A DNA stretch of 64,000 nt. It comes from Teichococcus aerophilus (GTDB lineage: Bacteria; Pseudomonadota; Alphaproteobacteria; Acetobacterales; Acetobacteraceae). This document shows, in pieces, positions 7,634 through 16,038 of this stretch. The stretch spans positions 124,001 through 188,000 of the forward strand of contig NZ_JACTVA010000001.1 of the NCBI RefSeq assembly GCF_014490485.1, in the 5' to 3' direction. Numbering within the stretch: the first letter of the stretch is position 1; each line of letters opens with the position of its first letter. The notes under the pieces were generated by a model. It was not told the DNA's origin. It ran no database searches and saw only the letters and a list, made by a program, of their open reading frames with translations. The translations under genes and the position numbers were made by a program.

Positions 7634-9247
7634 GTGACCAACAACAATGCCTGCAACTGGACCAAATCCGACGACGCGATGGTCGAGCACGCGCTGCGCC
7701 ACGGTGCTGGCCGGCGCGAGTTGCTGCGGATGCTGATGGCCGGCGGCGTCGGCCTTGCCGCCGCCGGCACCATCCTCGGCCGTGCCGGCACGGCGCTGGC
7801 ACAGACCCCGGTCTCCGGCGGCCACGTCAAGGCGGCCGGCTGGTCGTCTTCCACCGCCGATACGCTGGACCCGGCGAAGGCCTCGCTGTCCACCGACTAT
7901 GTGCGCTGTTGCGCACACTACAACCGGCTGACCTTCCTGGATGACAAGGGCGTCACACGGATGGAGCTGGCGGAGACGATCGAAACCAACGACGCCAAGA
8001 CCTGGACCATCAAGCTCCGCAGCGGCGTCACCTTCCACAGCGGCAAGACGCTGAGCGCGGCTGACGTGGTGTTCTCGCTGCAGCGGCATCTGGACCCCGC
8101 CGTCGGCTCCAAGGTCAATGCCATCGCCAAGCAGATGGCCGGCTTCCGGGCCGTGGACCCGCTGACGGTCGAGGTCACGCTCTCCGCCCCCAATGGCGAT
8201 CTGCCGACCATCCTGGCGATGCACCACTTCATGATCGTGGCTGACGGCACCACTGATTTCTCCAAGGGCAACGGAACCGGCGCGTTCATCTGCGAGCGGT
8301 TCGAGCCGGGTATCCGCTCCATCGGCCGGCGCAACCCGAACTACTTCAAGAACGGCCACCCCTACCTGGACAGCTTCGAGTTCTTCGCCATCGCGGACGA
8401 CACGGCGCGCGTCAATGCGCTGCTCTCCGGCGATATCCAGCTCGCCGCCGCCATCAACCCGCGTTCCATCCGGTTGCTGGACCGGGCGCCGAACATCGTG
8501 CAGTCCCGCACCACCTCCGGCAACTATACCGACCTGAACATCCGGCTCGACCTCGCGCCCGGGGACAAGGCGGGCTTCGCCGAAGGCATGAAGTACCTGA
8601 TCAACCGCGAGCAGATCCAGAAATCCGCGATGCGCGGCCTGGCCGAGATCGCCAACGACCAGCCGGTGCCGCCCGGCAATGTCTACCGCAATGAGGAACT
8701 GGCGCCGAAGCCCTACGACCCCGAGCGGGCGAAATCCCTCTTCCAGAAAGCCGGTGTGCTGGGGCAGAGCATCCCCATCGTGGCATCCGAGGCCGCCGGT
8801 TCCTCGCTGGACATGGCGGTGATCGTGCAGCAGGCGGGTAACGCCATCGGCATGAAGTTCGACCTGCAGCGGGTGCCGTCCGATGGCTACTGGTCCAATT
8901 ACTGGCTGAAGTCGCCGGTGCATTTCGGCAACATCAACCCGCGGCCGACGCCGGATATCCTGTTCTCCCTGCTCTATGCCTCCACCGCGCCCTGGAACGA
9001 AAGCCGCTACCAGTCGGAGAAATTCGATGCGATGCTGCTGGAGGCGCGCGGGTCGCTCGACCAGGGCAAGCGCAAGCAGATCTATGGCGAGATGCAGGCG
9101 ATGGTGGCGAACGATGCCGGCACCGTCATCCCGGTCTACATGTCCAGCGTCGATGCCATCTCGGAGAAGTTGAAAGGCCTGGCCTATAGCCCGCTCGGCG
9201 GCATGATGGGCTACGCCTTCGCCGAGTACGTCTGGCTGGAACGGTAG
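7634..9247 (+). CDS. ABC transporter substrate-binding protein, family 5
   Basis: Receptor of the oligopeptide-type ABC operon that follows, 537 residues. The start is GTG 7634 with AAGGA seven bases upstream. The N-terminus carries a long pre-region and a twin-arginine-like signal (GRRELLRMLMAGG) with cleavage expected after AGTALA, so export may be by Tat. Mature landmarks are DTLDPAKASLSTDYVR, WTIKLRSGVTFHSGKTL and DVVFSLQRHLDP in lobe I, and GTGAFICERFEPG. Family relatives bind di- and oligopeptides, opines, or other amphipathic ligands in a closed cleft. The next gene starts 72 bases on, beyond a stable hairpin that probably sets the receptor to higher levels than the permeases. Confidence 0.9.
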   Translation: MTNNNACNWTKSDDAMVEHALRHGAGRRELLRMLMAGGVGLAAAGTILGRAGTALAQTPVSGGHVKAAGWSSSTADTLDPAKASLSTDYVRCCAHYNRLTFLDDKGVTRMELAETIETNDAKTWTIKLRSGVTFHSGKTLSAADVVFSLQRHLDPAVGSKVNAIAKQMAGFRAVDPLTVEVTLSAPNGDLPTILAMHHFMIVADGTTDFSKGNGTGAFICERFEPGIRSIGRRNPNYFKNGHPYLDSFEFFAIADDTARVNALLSGDIQLAAAINPRSIRLLDRAPNIVQSRTTSGNYTDLNIRLDLAPGDKAGFAEGMKYLINREQIQKSAMRGLAEIANDQPVPPGNVYRNEELAPKPYDPERAKSLFQKAGVLGQSIPIVASEAAGSSLDMAVIVQQAGNAIGMKFDLQRVPSDGYWSNYWLKSPVHFGNINPRPTPDILFSLLYASTAPWNESRYQSEKFDAMLLEARGSLDQGKRKQIYGEMQAMVANDAGTVIPVYMSSVDAISEKLKGLAYSPLGGMMGYAFAEYVWLER

Positions 9248-9270
9248 GCTTCGTACCAGCTTGTCCGACC

Positions 9271-9296
9271 GTGTGTCCGCCTCATGGCGGGCACAC
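9271..9296 (+). promoter_or_regulatory. Intercistronic hairpin between receptor and permease genes
   Basis: GTGTGTCCGCC (9271-9281), loop TCAT, GGCGGGCACAC (9286-9296): eleven pairs with one G-U. No T tract follows, so it is not a full terminator. In binding-protein operons such structures commonly protect the receptor mRNA end or cause partial attenuation; that role is inferred here. Confidence 0.7.
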
Positions 9297-9319
9297 CACG
9301 CCCCTTTGCGGGAGTTCGC

Positions 9320-10270
9320 ATGCATCCCACCCTCTGGCTTATGCTGGGCCATCGCCTGCTGATCGCGCTGCTGACGCTGGTCGTCGTCTCGCTCGTGGTC
9401 TTCATGGCCACCGAGGTGCTGCCGGGCGACGTGGCGCAGATCCTGCTCGGCCAGGCCGCAACGCCGGAAGCCGTGGCCGGGCTGCGCACCGCGATGCATC
9501 TGGATGACCCTGCCTTCCTGCGTTTCCTGCGCTGGTTCGGCGGGCTGGTCACCGGCGACCTCGGCACCTCCTACGCCAACAACCTGCCGATCACGACGTT
9601 GATCGGCGGCCGGCTGGTCAGTTCGCTCAAGCTGGCGGGGGCGACGGCCCTGTTCTCGGTACCCGTCGCGCTGACGCTGGGTATCACCGCCGCCATGTTG
9701 CGCGGCAGCGTCTATGACCGTGCCGTCACGGTCGCAACCATCACCGTCATCTCGGTGCCGGAGTTCATGGTGGCGACGTCGGGCGTGCTGATCTTCGCCG
9801 TGTGGCTGCAGTGGCTGCCCGCGCTCTCCTTCTCCCGCGATGTGCAGAGCTTTGGCGAATTGCTGCGCGTCTATGCCATGCCGGTGATGACGCTGAGCTT
9901 CGTGATCTCGGCGCAGATGATCCGCATGACCCGCGCCGCGGTGCTGGAGGCGCTGGGCACGCCGTATGTGGAGATGGCGCTGCTAAAAGGCGCCTCCCGC
10001 AGCCGCATGGTGCTGCGCCACGCCTTGCCCAACGCCATCGGCCCGGTGGTCAATGCCGTGGCCCTTTCGCTCTCCTACCTGCTGGGCGGCGTCATCATCG
10101 TCGAGACCATCTTCAACTATCCCGGCATCGCCAAGCTGATGGTCGATGCCGTGGCCACGCGGGACCTGCCGTTGATCCAGAGCTGTGCCATGATCTTCTG
10201 CTTCGTCTACCTGCTGCTGATCACGACGGCGGATATGGTCGCCATCATCTCCAACCCGAAGTTGCGGTGA
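9320..10270 (+). CDS. ABC transporter permease, DppB/OppB type
   Basis: Inner-membrane permease of the oligopeptide-type transporter, 316 residues, about six transmembrane segments. It starts LWLMLGHRLLIALLTLVVVS, the typical first membrane helix, then has the periplasmic loop with VLPGDVAQILLGQ and LVTGDLGTSYANN. The cytoplasmic coupling loop EALGTPYVEMALLKGASRS followed by HALPNAIGP is the EAA motif that contacts the ATPase. Start ATG 9320 has GGGAG upstream, and an earlier in-frame ATG falls just after the hairpin. The stop is two bases before the next permease. Confidence 0.93.
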   Translation: MHPTLWLMLGHRLLIALLTLVVVSLVVFMATEVLPGDVAQILLGQAATPEAVAGLRTAMHLDDPAFLRFLRWFGGLVTGDLGTSYANNLPITTLIGGRLVSSLKLAGATALFSVPVALTLGITAAMLRGSVYDRAVTVATITVISVPEFMVATSGVLIFAVWLQWLPALSFSRDVQSFGELLRVYAMPVMTLSFVISAQMIRMTRAAVLEALGTPYVEMALLKGASRSRMVLRHALPNAIGPVVNAVALSLSYLLGGVIIVETIFNYPGIAKLMVDAVATRDLPLIQSCAMIFCFVYLLLITTADMVAIISNPKLR

Positions 10271-10272
10271 CC

Positions 10273-11115
10273 ATGCGCCCCCAAGCCCTGCCCAGCCGCC
10301 GGCCCGCCTTCCGCTTCAACCTGGTGGGCTGGGTCAGCCTCGCCATCATCCTGTTCTGGGCGCTGGCCGCCATCGCCGCCCCCGCCTTCGCGCCGCATGG
10401 CGTCGGCGACATGGTCGACGACGACTATTTCGGCCCGATCAGCTGGGCGCTGCCATTGGGCAGCGACTATCTGGGGCGGGACATGCTCTCCCGCATCATC
10501 TACGGCACGCGCTACACTGTCGGCATCTCGCTCGCCGCCGTGCTGATCGCCTGCACCACCGGCGTGGTGCTGGGCATGACGGCGGCGACGGCCGGCGGGT
10601 GGCTTGATACGGTGCTGAGCCGGGGGCTGGACGCGCTGAGTTCCATTCCCAGCAAGCTGTTCGGGCTGGTGGTGGTGGCGGCCGTCGGCTCTTCCATCCC
10701 GGTGCTGATCATGACGCTGGCGGTGATCTACATGCCGGGCGCCTACCGCTTCGCGCGCGCGCTGGCGGTGAATGTCAGCACCATGGATTTCGTCACCGCC
10801 GCCCGCATCCGGGGAGAGGGTACGCGCTACCTGATCGGCGCCGAGATCCTGCCCAACATCATCGGGCCCGTCTTCGCCGATATAGGGTTGCGCTTCGTCT
10901 TTATCGTGCTGCTGCTCTCGGGCCTGTCCTTCCTCGGCCTCGGCGTACAGCCGCCGAATGCGGATTGGGGTGCGCTGGTACGGGAGAATATCGGCGGCCT
11001 GCCCTTCGGTGCGCCGGCGGTCATGGCACCTTCCCTGGCGATCGCCAGCCTCACCATCTCGGTCAACCTGCTGATCGACAACCTACCGCGCAAGATCCGC
11101 GACCGGAGCGCCTGA
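10273..11115 (+). CDS. ABC transporter permease, DppC/OppC type
   Basis: Second membrane subunit of the transporter, 280 residues. A short cytoplasmic tail precedes the first helix (LVGWVSLAIILFWALAAIAA). GSDYLGRDMLSRIIYGTRY is the conserved DppC segment after the first periplasmic loop. The coupling loop is FVTAARIRGEGTRYLIGAEI followed by LPNIIGPVF, and LSFLGLGVQPPNADWG marks the last part, as in nearly all family members. The start codon follows the previous stop by two bases and its own stop overlaps the ATG of the ATPase gene (TGATG), so the genes are translated as a unit. Confidence 0.93.
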   Translation: MRPQALPSRRPAFRFNLVGWVSLAIILFWALAAIAAPAFAPHGVGDMVDDDYFGPISWALPLGSDYLGRDMLSRIIYGTRYTVGISLAAVLIACTTGVVLGMTAATAGGWLDTVLSRGLDALSSIPSKLFGLVVVAAVGSSIPVLIMTLAVIYMPGAYRFARALAVNVSTMDFVTAARIRGEGTRYLIGAEILPNIIGPVFADIGLRFVFIVLLLSGLSFLGLGVQPPNADWGALVRENIGGLPFGAPAVMAPSLAIASLTISVNLLIDNLPRKIRDRSA

Positions 11116-12779
11116 TGACCCAGCTGGTCGATATCCGTGACCTCCGCGTCGATGCCACCACCGATGCCGGGCGGCGCATCGAGATCATCAAGGGCATCAG
11201 CCTCACCGTTGCGGAAGGCGAGATGGTAGCCTTGATCGGGGAGAGCGGGTCGGGCAAGACCACCATCGCGCTGTCGCTGCTCGGCCATGCGCGGGATGGC
11301 TGCCGCATTGCCGGCGGCAGCATTCTGGTCGCGGGGCAGGACATGGCGAAGCTGTCGGAGCGCGAGCGTGCGAAGCTGCGCGGCACCGTCGTCTCCTACG
11401 TGCCGCAAAGCGCCGCCGCGGCCTTCAACCCGTCGTTGCGCGTGATGGACCAGGTGATCGAGATCACCCGCATCCACCGCCTGATGCCGCGTGCGGAGGC
11501 CGAGGCGCGCGCCGTCGCGCTGTTCCGTGCGCTGTCCCTGCCGGAGCCGGAGCGGATCGGCGCGCGCTACCCGCACCAGCTCTCCGGCGGCCAGTTGCAA
11601 CGCCTCGCTGCCGCCATGGCGCTGATCGGTGATCCACGGCTGGTGGTGTTCGATGAGCCGACGACGGCCTTGGACGTCACCACGCAGATCGAGGTATTGC
11701 GCGCCATCAAGTCGGTGATGCGCGGCACCAGTGCCGGCGGTGTCTATGTGTCGCACGACCTCGCCATCGTGGCGCAGGTGGCGGACCGCATCGTCGTGCT
11801 GAAGAATGGCGAGGTGCAGGAGGAAGGCCCGACCGCACAGATCCTCTCCGCCCCGCGCCACCCCTACACGAAGGCACTGCTGGCCGCCTTCCGGCCGGAG
11901 ACGGTGCCGGCGCAGCCGGCGGCGCCCGAAGCGGAAGCCGCCGCGCCGCCGGTGCTCGAAGTGGATGACGTGTCGGCCGGCTATGGTTGGGTGCCGGGCC
12001 GGGCGATGCCGCTGATCCGCGCGGTCAAGAATGTCAGCTTCCGGGTGGAGCGCGGGCGCAATATCGGCATCATCGGTGAATCCGGCTGCGGCAAATCGAC
12101 GCTGGCTCGCACCATCGCCGGCATCATGCCGGCCTGTGGCGGCGGCATCAGCCTGGAGGGGCAGCGCCTGGCGCCTTTGGCTGCCCAGCGCAGCCGGGAA
12201 CAGCTGCGCCGGTTGCAGATCGTGTTCCAGTCGGCCGACACGGCGCTGAACCCGGCCAAGCAGATCGGCGAGATCATCGGCCGGCCGCTGACGTTCTACC
12301 AGAGCCTGCGCGGCGCGGCGCGGGAGGCCCGGGTGGACCAATTGCTGGATATGGTGCAATTGCCCCGCCCGCTGAAGCACCGCCACGCGGCGGAACTTTC
12401 CGGCGGGCAGAAGCAGCGCGTCAACCTGGCGCGCGCCCTGGCGGCGGACCCCAGCGTGATCCTGTGCGACGAGATCACCTCCGCGCTCGATACCGTCGTC
12501 GCTGCCGCGATTATTGAGCTGCTGCGCGAGTTGCAGAACGGGCTTGGCCTGTCCTATGTCTTCATCAGCCACGACCTGCCGACGGTGCAGGCAATCTGCA
12601 ACGAGGTGGTGGTGATGCGCGGCGGCGAGAAGCTGGAGCAATGCCTGGCGATGCAGGTGGGGGACCCGTCCGGTCACCCGTATTCACAGCTGCTCATGGC
12701 CTCCGTCCCACGCCTTGATCCCAGCTGGCTGGATGGGCTGGACCATCACCCGCAGCTGGGGCGTGCTCCGCCGGGGTGA
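11115..12779 (+). CDS. ABC transporter ATP-binding protein, fused double domain (DppD-DppF type)
   Basis: Two complete ABC ATPase domains in one chain of 554 residues, taking the place of separate DppD and DppF. Domain 1 has Walker A GESGSGKT at about 42-49, signature LSGGQLQRLA, Walker [13 protein letters not shown] and H-loop SHDLA. Domain 2 has Walker A GESGCGKS at about 321-328, signature LSGGQKQRVN, Walker B VILCDEITSALD (Ile where Pro is usual) and H-loop SHDLP. An Ala/Pro/Glu-rich linker near 270-285 joins them, and each domain ends in the oligopeptide-family HPY motif (HPYTKALL, HPYSQLLM). The ATG overlaps the preceding stop. It ends 8 bases before the convergent Lrp gene. Confidence 0.94.
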   Translation: MTQLVDIRDLRVDATTDAGRRIEIIKGISLTVAEGEMVALIGESGSGKTTIALSLLGHARDGCRIAGGSILVAGQDMAKLSERERAKLRGTVVSYVPQSAAAAFNPSLRVMDQVIEITRIHRLMPRAEAEARAVALFRALSLPEPERIGARYPHQLSGGQLQRLAAAMALIGDPRLVVFDEPTTALDVTTQIEVLRAIKSVMRGTSAGGVYVSHDLAIVAQVADRIVVLKNGEVQEEGPTAQILSAPRHPYTKALLAAFRPETVPAQPAAPEAEAAAPPVLEVDDVSAGYGWVPGRAMPLIRAVKNVSFRVERGRNIGIIGESGCGKSTLARTIAGIMPACGGGISLEGQRLAPLAAQRSREQLRRLQIVFQSADTALNPAKQIGEIIGRPLTFYQSLRGAAREARVDQLLDMVQLPRPLKHRHAAELSGGQKQRVNLARALAADPSVILCDEITSALDTVVAAAIIELLRELQNGLGLSYVFISHDLPTVQAICNEVVVMRGGEKLEQCLAMQVGDPSGHPYSQLLMASVPRLDPSWLDGLDHHPQLGRAPPG

Positions 12780-12786
12780 GGCCGTG

Positions 12787-13269
12787 CTATCGCTCCTGCG
12801 GGAACAGGCTGCGCAGCGGCATGTGTGCCTTGATAATCGGCGACTTCAGCACGACGAAGCTGAAATACTTGTCGATGCCGACATCCAGCTCTACCAGCCG
12901 CTCCATGATCAACTGGTACTCGGCGATACCGCTGGTGATGAATTTCACCAGGTAGTCGTAGCCGCCGGAGATGAGATGGCACTCCACCACCTGGTCCAGC
13001 CGCTCGACGGCGGCGAGGAAGCGCGCGAAATCGGATTGCCGGTGGTTCTTCAGCGTCACTTCGGTGAACACCGTCAGTGCCTGGCCGAGCTTGGCGATGT
13101 TGATGCGCGCAGAATAGCCGGTGATGTAGCCATCCTGCTGCAGCTTCTTGACGCGGATCAGGCAGGGGCTGGGCGAGAGGTTCACCAGCTCGGCCAGCTC
13201 CACATTGGTGATGCGGCCGTTCTTCTGCAGCTCCACGAGGATCTTGATGTCGATCTGGTCGAGCTTCAT
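12787..13269 (-). CDS. Lrp/AsnC-family transcriptional regulator
   Basis: DNA-binding regulator of 160 residues with the Lrp layout. The N-terminal winged helix-turn-helix begins MKLDQIDIKILVELQKNGR and contains the recognition helix region LSPSPCLIRVKKLQ. The C-terminal RAM domain begins TVFTEVTLKN and carries GGYDYLVKFIT, the ligand-sensing beta strands that bind amino acids and form dimers and octamers. I chose ATG 13269, the start matching the family; a longer frame adds 13 unlikely residues. It is divergent from the flavoprotein gene at 13486 across 216 bases, so that oxidase is its most likely target, with an amino acid as effector. Confidence 0.93.
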   Translation of the reverse strand: MKLDQIDIKILVELQKNGRITNVELAELVNLSPSPCLIRVKKLQQDGYITGYSARINIAKLGQALTVFTEVTLKNHRQSDFARFLAAVERLDQVVECHLISGGYDYLVKFITSGIAEYQLIMERLVELDVGIDKYFSFVVLKSPIIKAHMPLRSLFPQER

Positions 13270-13485
13270 CGGTGGGTCGTCGCTTTCAGGGGGGGCGGGG
13301 CAGGGCATTCCGCCGCGCCATCAATGGGGCAGGGCGCGGGTGCTGGCCGCAGTGCCACCCCCGTGCCTGGGCGCAGAATGCTGCGGAATGCCACGCAGGG
13401 ACAGGAGATTCTGCCGCGTCGCGGCGAAGCCCGGCGTCCGCGCTGCGCCGCCGCGCGATAGAATACGGCAGGAAGGGAGACGTGC

Positions 13486-14811
13486 ATGCCTGTGCCGCTA
13501 CTGGAGATCGAGACCGACGCCGTGTTGCCGGCGGAGGTGGATGTGGTGGTCATCGGCGGCGGCATCGTCGGCGCCTCGGCCGCCTATTATCTGGCACGCA
13601 GGGGTGTCTCCGTCGCATTGGTCGAGAAGGGGCGGATCGGCGCCGAGCAATCCAGCCGTAACTGGGGCTGGTGCCGCCAGCAGAACCGGGATGCGCGGGA
13701 ATTGCCGATGGCGACCGCCAGCCTCGCGCTGTGGGACCGGCTGGCGGAAGAGACGGGCAGCGACCTCGGCTTCAACCGCTGCGGCCTGCTGTATCTGAGC
13801 GACGATGAGGCGCAACTCGCCGGCTGGGCGCAGTGGCGTGATTTCGCCGCCGGCCATGGCGTCGTCACCCACATGCTCTCGGCCGACGAGGCCTCCGCCC
13901 GTGGTGCCGCCACCGGCCGGCGCTGGAAGGGTGGCGTGTTCTCGCCCACCGATGGCATCGCGGACCCTGGCCGGGCGGCGCCGCTGATCGCGCTCGGGGT
14001 GCGGCAGGCGGGCGGCAGCGTGCATCAGTTCTGTGCCGCGCGTGGGTTGGAGACGCAGGGCGGCCGCGTCAGCGGCGTGGTGACGGAGGCGGGGACGATC
14101 CGCACCTCCACCGTCATCATGGCGGGTGGCGCCTGGGCTTCCTCCTTCCTCAACCAGTACGGGCTGCGTTTTCCGCAGGCTTCGGTGCGGGCCTCCATCC
14201 TCTCGGTCGCCGCGCCGGCGGTGGCGTTGCCGGATGCGCTGCACACCACCAATGTCTCGGTCACGCGGCGGGGCAGGAACAGCTTCGCCCTCTCCATCAG
14301 CGGTGGCGCGCGGGTCGACCCGACGCCGCAGCAACTGACCTTCGCCAGGCAATTCGTGCCGCTGTTCATCAGCCGGCGCCGCAGCCTGGCGCCCGGTGGC
14401 CTGCAGGGCTGGCGCGCGGGGCACGAGACACGCCGCCGGTGGCGCCTGGATGCACCGACGCCGATGGAGGCGTGCCGCATCCTCGACCCCACTCCCGACC
14501 CGAGGCAGGTGGAGGAAACCCTGGCGCGTGCCCGTCGCCTGCTGCCGGCGCTGGAGGGGCAGCCGGTCACGGCGCGTTGGGCCGGCTATATCGACAGCAC
14601 GCCGGACGCCGTGCCCGCCATCGGCCCGGTGGAGGGCATGCCCGGCCTGATCCTGGCCGCCGGCTTCAGCGGCCACGGCTTCGGCATCGGCCCTGGCGCC
14701 GGCCATCTGGCCGCAGACCTGGCCACGGGCGCGCCGCCGATCGTCGACCCCGTGCCCTATGCGCCGGCGCGGCTGGCCGGTTCGGCGTGGGGACGGGTGG
14801 CGGGATATTGA
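13486..14811 (+). CDS. FAD-dependent D-amino-acid oxidase/dehydrogenase-like protein
   Basis: DAO-superfamily flavoprotein of 441 residues. The dinucleotide-binding motif VVVIGGGIVGASAAYYLARRG is near 20-40, followed by VALVEKG and SSRNWGWCRQQNRDARELP, the segment where covalent or tight FAD contacts occur in the sarcosine-oxidase/DadA branch. The C-terminus carries YIDSTPDAVPAIGP and LAAGFSGHGFGIGPGAGHLA, the strongly conserved FAD loop. Enzymes of this group oxidise D-amino acids, sarcosine or glycine-like amines to imino acids. The start has AGGAAGGGAG just upstream. It is divergent from an Lrp regulator and faces a D-threonine-aldolase-like gene, which fits D-amino-acid breakdown. Confidence 0.88.
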   Translation: MPVPLLEIETDAVLPAEVDVVVIGGGIVGASAAYYLARRGVSVALVEKGRIGAEQSSRNWGWCRQQNRDARELPMATASLALWDRLAEETGSDLGFNRCGLLYLSDDEAQLAGWAQWRDFAAGHGVVTHMLSADEASARGAATGRRWKGGVFSPTDGIADPGRAAPLIALGVRQAGGSVHQFCAARGLETQGGRVSGVVTEAGTIRTSTVIMAGGAWASSFLNQYGLRFPQASVRASILSVAAPAVALPDALHTTNVSVTRRGRNSFALSISGGARVDPTPQQLTFARQFVPLFISRRRSLAPGGLQGWRAGHETRRRWRLDAPTPMEACRILDPTPDPRQVEETLARARRLLPALEGQPVTARWAGYIDSTPDAVPAIGPVEGMPGLILAAGFSGHGFGIGPGAGHLAADLATGAPPIVDPVPYAPARLAGSAWGRVAGY

Positions 14812-14828
14812 AGGCGGCCAGGCCCGGC

Positions 14829-15965
14829 CTACCAGCCGCCGAAGCGTGGCCACTCGGCCAGCGCCGCGTCCGGGTCGGTGGGCAGGACGGTATAGGCGTC
14901 GAACTGCGCCGCGGTGGCGCAGGCATGGTTGGGCAGGATGCGCAGCCGCGTCCCCACCGGGATCTCCGGTAGTGTCTCGCCGCTGCCTGGGCGCAGCGCG
15001 AGGATGCCATGCTCCTGGTTGGCGGCCGAGAGGATGAGGCCGGGGATCACCCGGCCCTCGATGTCGCAGGCCAGGCCGTAGCCCTGGTCCACCGCCTGCT
15101 GCGCCGTGCCGCGGTCGCGTGAGAGCGCCATCCAGCCGGCATCAACCAGAATCCAGCCGCGTTCCCGCTGGTGGCCGATGACCGTGGTCAGCACCGAGAG
15201 CGCGATATCCCCGGTGGTGCAGACGCCGATGCCCGCCATGACCAGATCGAAGAACACATAGACGCCCGCGCGCATCTCCGTCACGCCCGTCAGGTCACGT
15301 GCCGCGTGCGCGGTGGGGGTGGAGCCGACGCTGACCACGGGGCAGGGCAGTCCAGCCGTCCGTAGCGCCCCGGCGGCGGCCACGGCGGCGGCGCATTCAC
15401 GCGCGGCGAAGGCGGCATGCGCTGCCTCCCCCACCACGTTGTAGCTCTCCCCCGCATGGGTAAGGACGCCGCGCAGCGACGCGCCCAGCATCCGGCCGAT
15501 CTCGACCAAGGCCGGGTCCTCGGGGCTGACGCCGCCCCGGTGGCCGTCGCAATCGATCTCGATCAGGGCTGGGATGGCGTTGCCGGCGATGCGGGAGGCC
15601 TCGGCCACCGCCGCCGCCTGCTCGGGCGAGTCCAGGATCACGCTGAGGTCACACCCGGTGGCGCGCAACGCCAGCACTCGCGCCAGCTTCTGCGGCGCGA
15701 TGCCGACGGCGTAGAGGATGTCTCGCACCCCCGCCCGCGCGAATACCTCCGCCTCCTTCAATGTCGAGACGGTGGCGGGGCCGGTGCCGCCTTCCAGCAC
15801 CCGCCGGGCGACCTCGACCGATTTGGCGGTCTTCAGGTGCGGGCGCAGCGTCACCCCATGCGGGGTCATCCGTGTCCGCAGGCGGGCGACGTTACACAGC
15901 ATCCGGGCTTCGTCGAGCACAAGTCGCGGGGTGGGCAGGGCGTCGAGGCATTCGGCATGGGTCAT
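14829..15965 (-). CDS. D-threonine aldolase / D-serine dehydratase-like PLP enzyme (DSD1 family)
   Basis: Fold type III PLP enzyme of 378 residues. The alanine-racemase-like barrel begins with DALPTPRLVLDEA; RPHLKTAKS supplies the Schiff-base Lys45. The C-terminal DSD1-like domain has the metal-binding pair His347 and Cys349 in PNHACATAAQFD, which holds the divalent ion needed for cleavage or dehydration. Members split D-threonine to glycine and acetaldehyde or turn D-serine into pyruvate and ammonia. Start ATG 15965 is chosen because the family begins here; the frame extends upstream only through the regulator gene. It is divergent from the LysR gene at 16039, its probable regulator. Confidence 0.9.
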   Translation of the reverse strand: MTHAECLDALPTPRLVLDEARMLCNVARLRTRMTPHGVTLRPHLKTAKSVEVARRVLEGGTGPATVSTLKEAEVFARAGVRDILYAVGIAPQKLARVLALRATGCDLSVILDSPEQAAAVAEASRIAGNAIPALIEIDCDGHRGGVSPEDPALVEIGRMLGASLRGVLTHAGESYNVVGEAAHAAFAARECAAAVAAAGALRTAGLPCPVVSVGSTPTAHAARDLTGVTEMRAGVYVFFDLVMAGIGVCTTGDIALSVLTTVIGHQRERGWILVDAGWMALSRDRGTAQQAVDQGYGLACDIEGRVIPGLILSAANQEHGILALRPGSGETLPEIPVGTRLRILPNHACATAAQFDAYTVLPTDPDAALAEWPRFGGW

Positions 15966-15989
15966 GGTACGGAGCCTAGGGACCAGCAC

Positions 15990-16017
15990 ATTCAGGCGCC
16001 ATTCAAGCATTCTGAAT
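15990..16017. promoter_or_regulatory. Candidate LysR operator in the divergent spacer
   Basis: ATTCA at 16001-16005 and TGAAT at 16013-16017 form an inverted repeat with a 7-base spacer, containing the T-N11-A pattern of LysR-type sites. A further direct ATTCA lies at 15990-15994. The spacer between the two divergent genes is only 73 bases, so a regulator bound here would affect both promoters. Confidence 0.55.
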
Positions 16018-16038
16018 CCTGCATTAAGCTGCAGCTTC

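Noticed and set aside
7064-9499. An 811-codon open frame on the reverse strand across the receptor gene, and similar long antisense frames (for example 10827-12677, 47839-48636, 59239-60822)
   Set aside because: They lie opposite genes with clear family motifs, have His/Arg/Gly-rich low-complexity translations and no ribosome sites. Such frames are common in GC-rich coding DNA.
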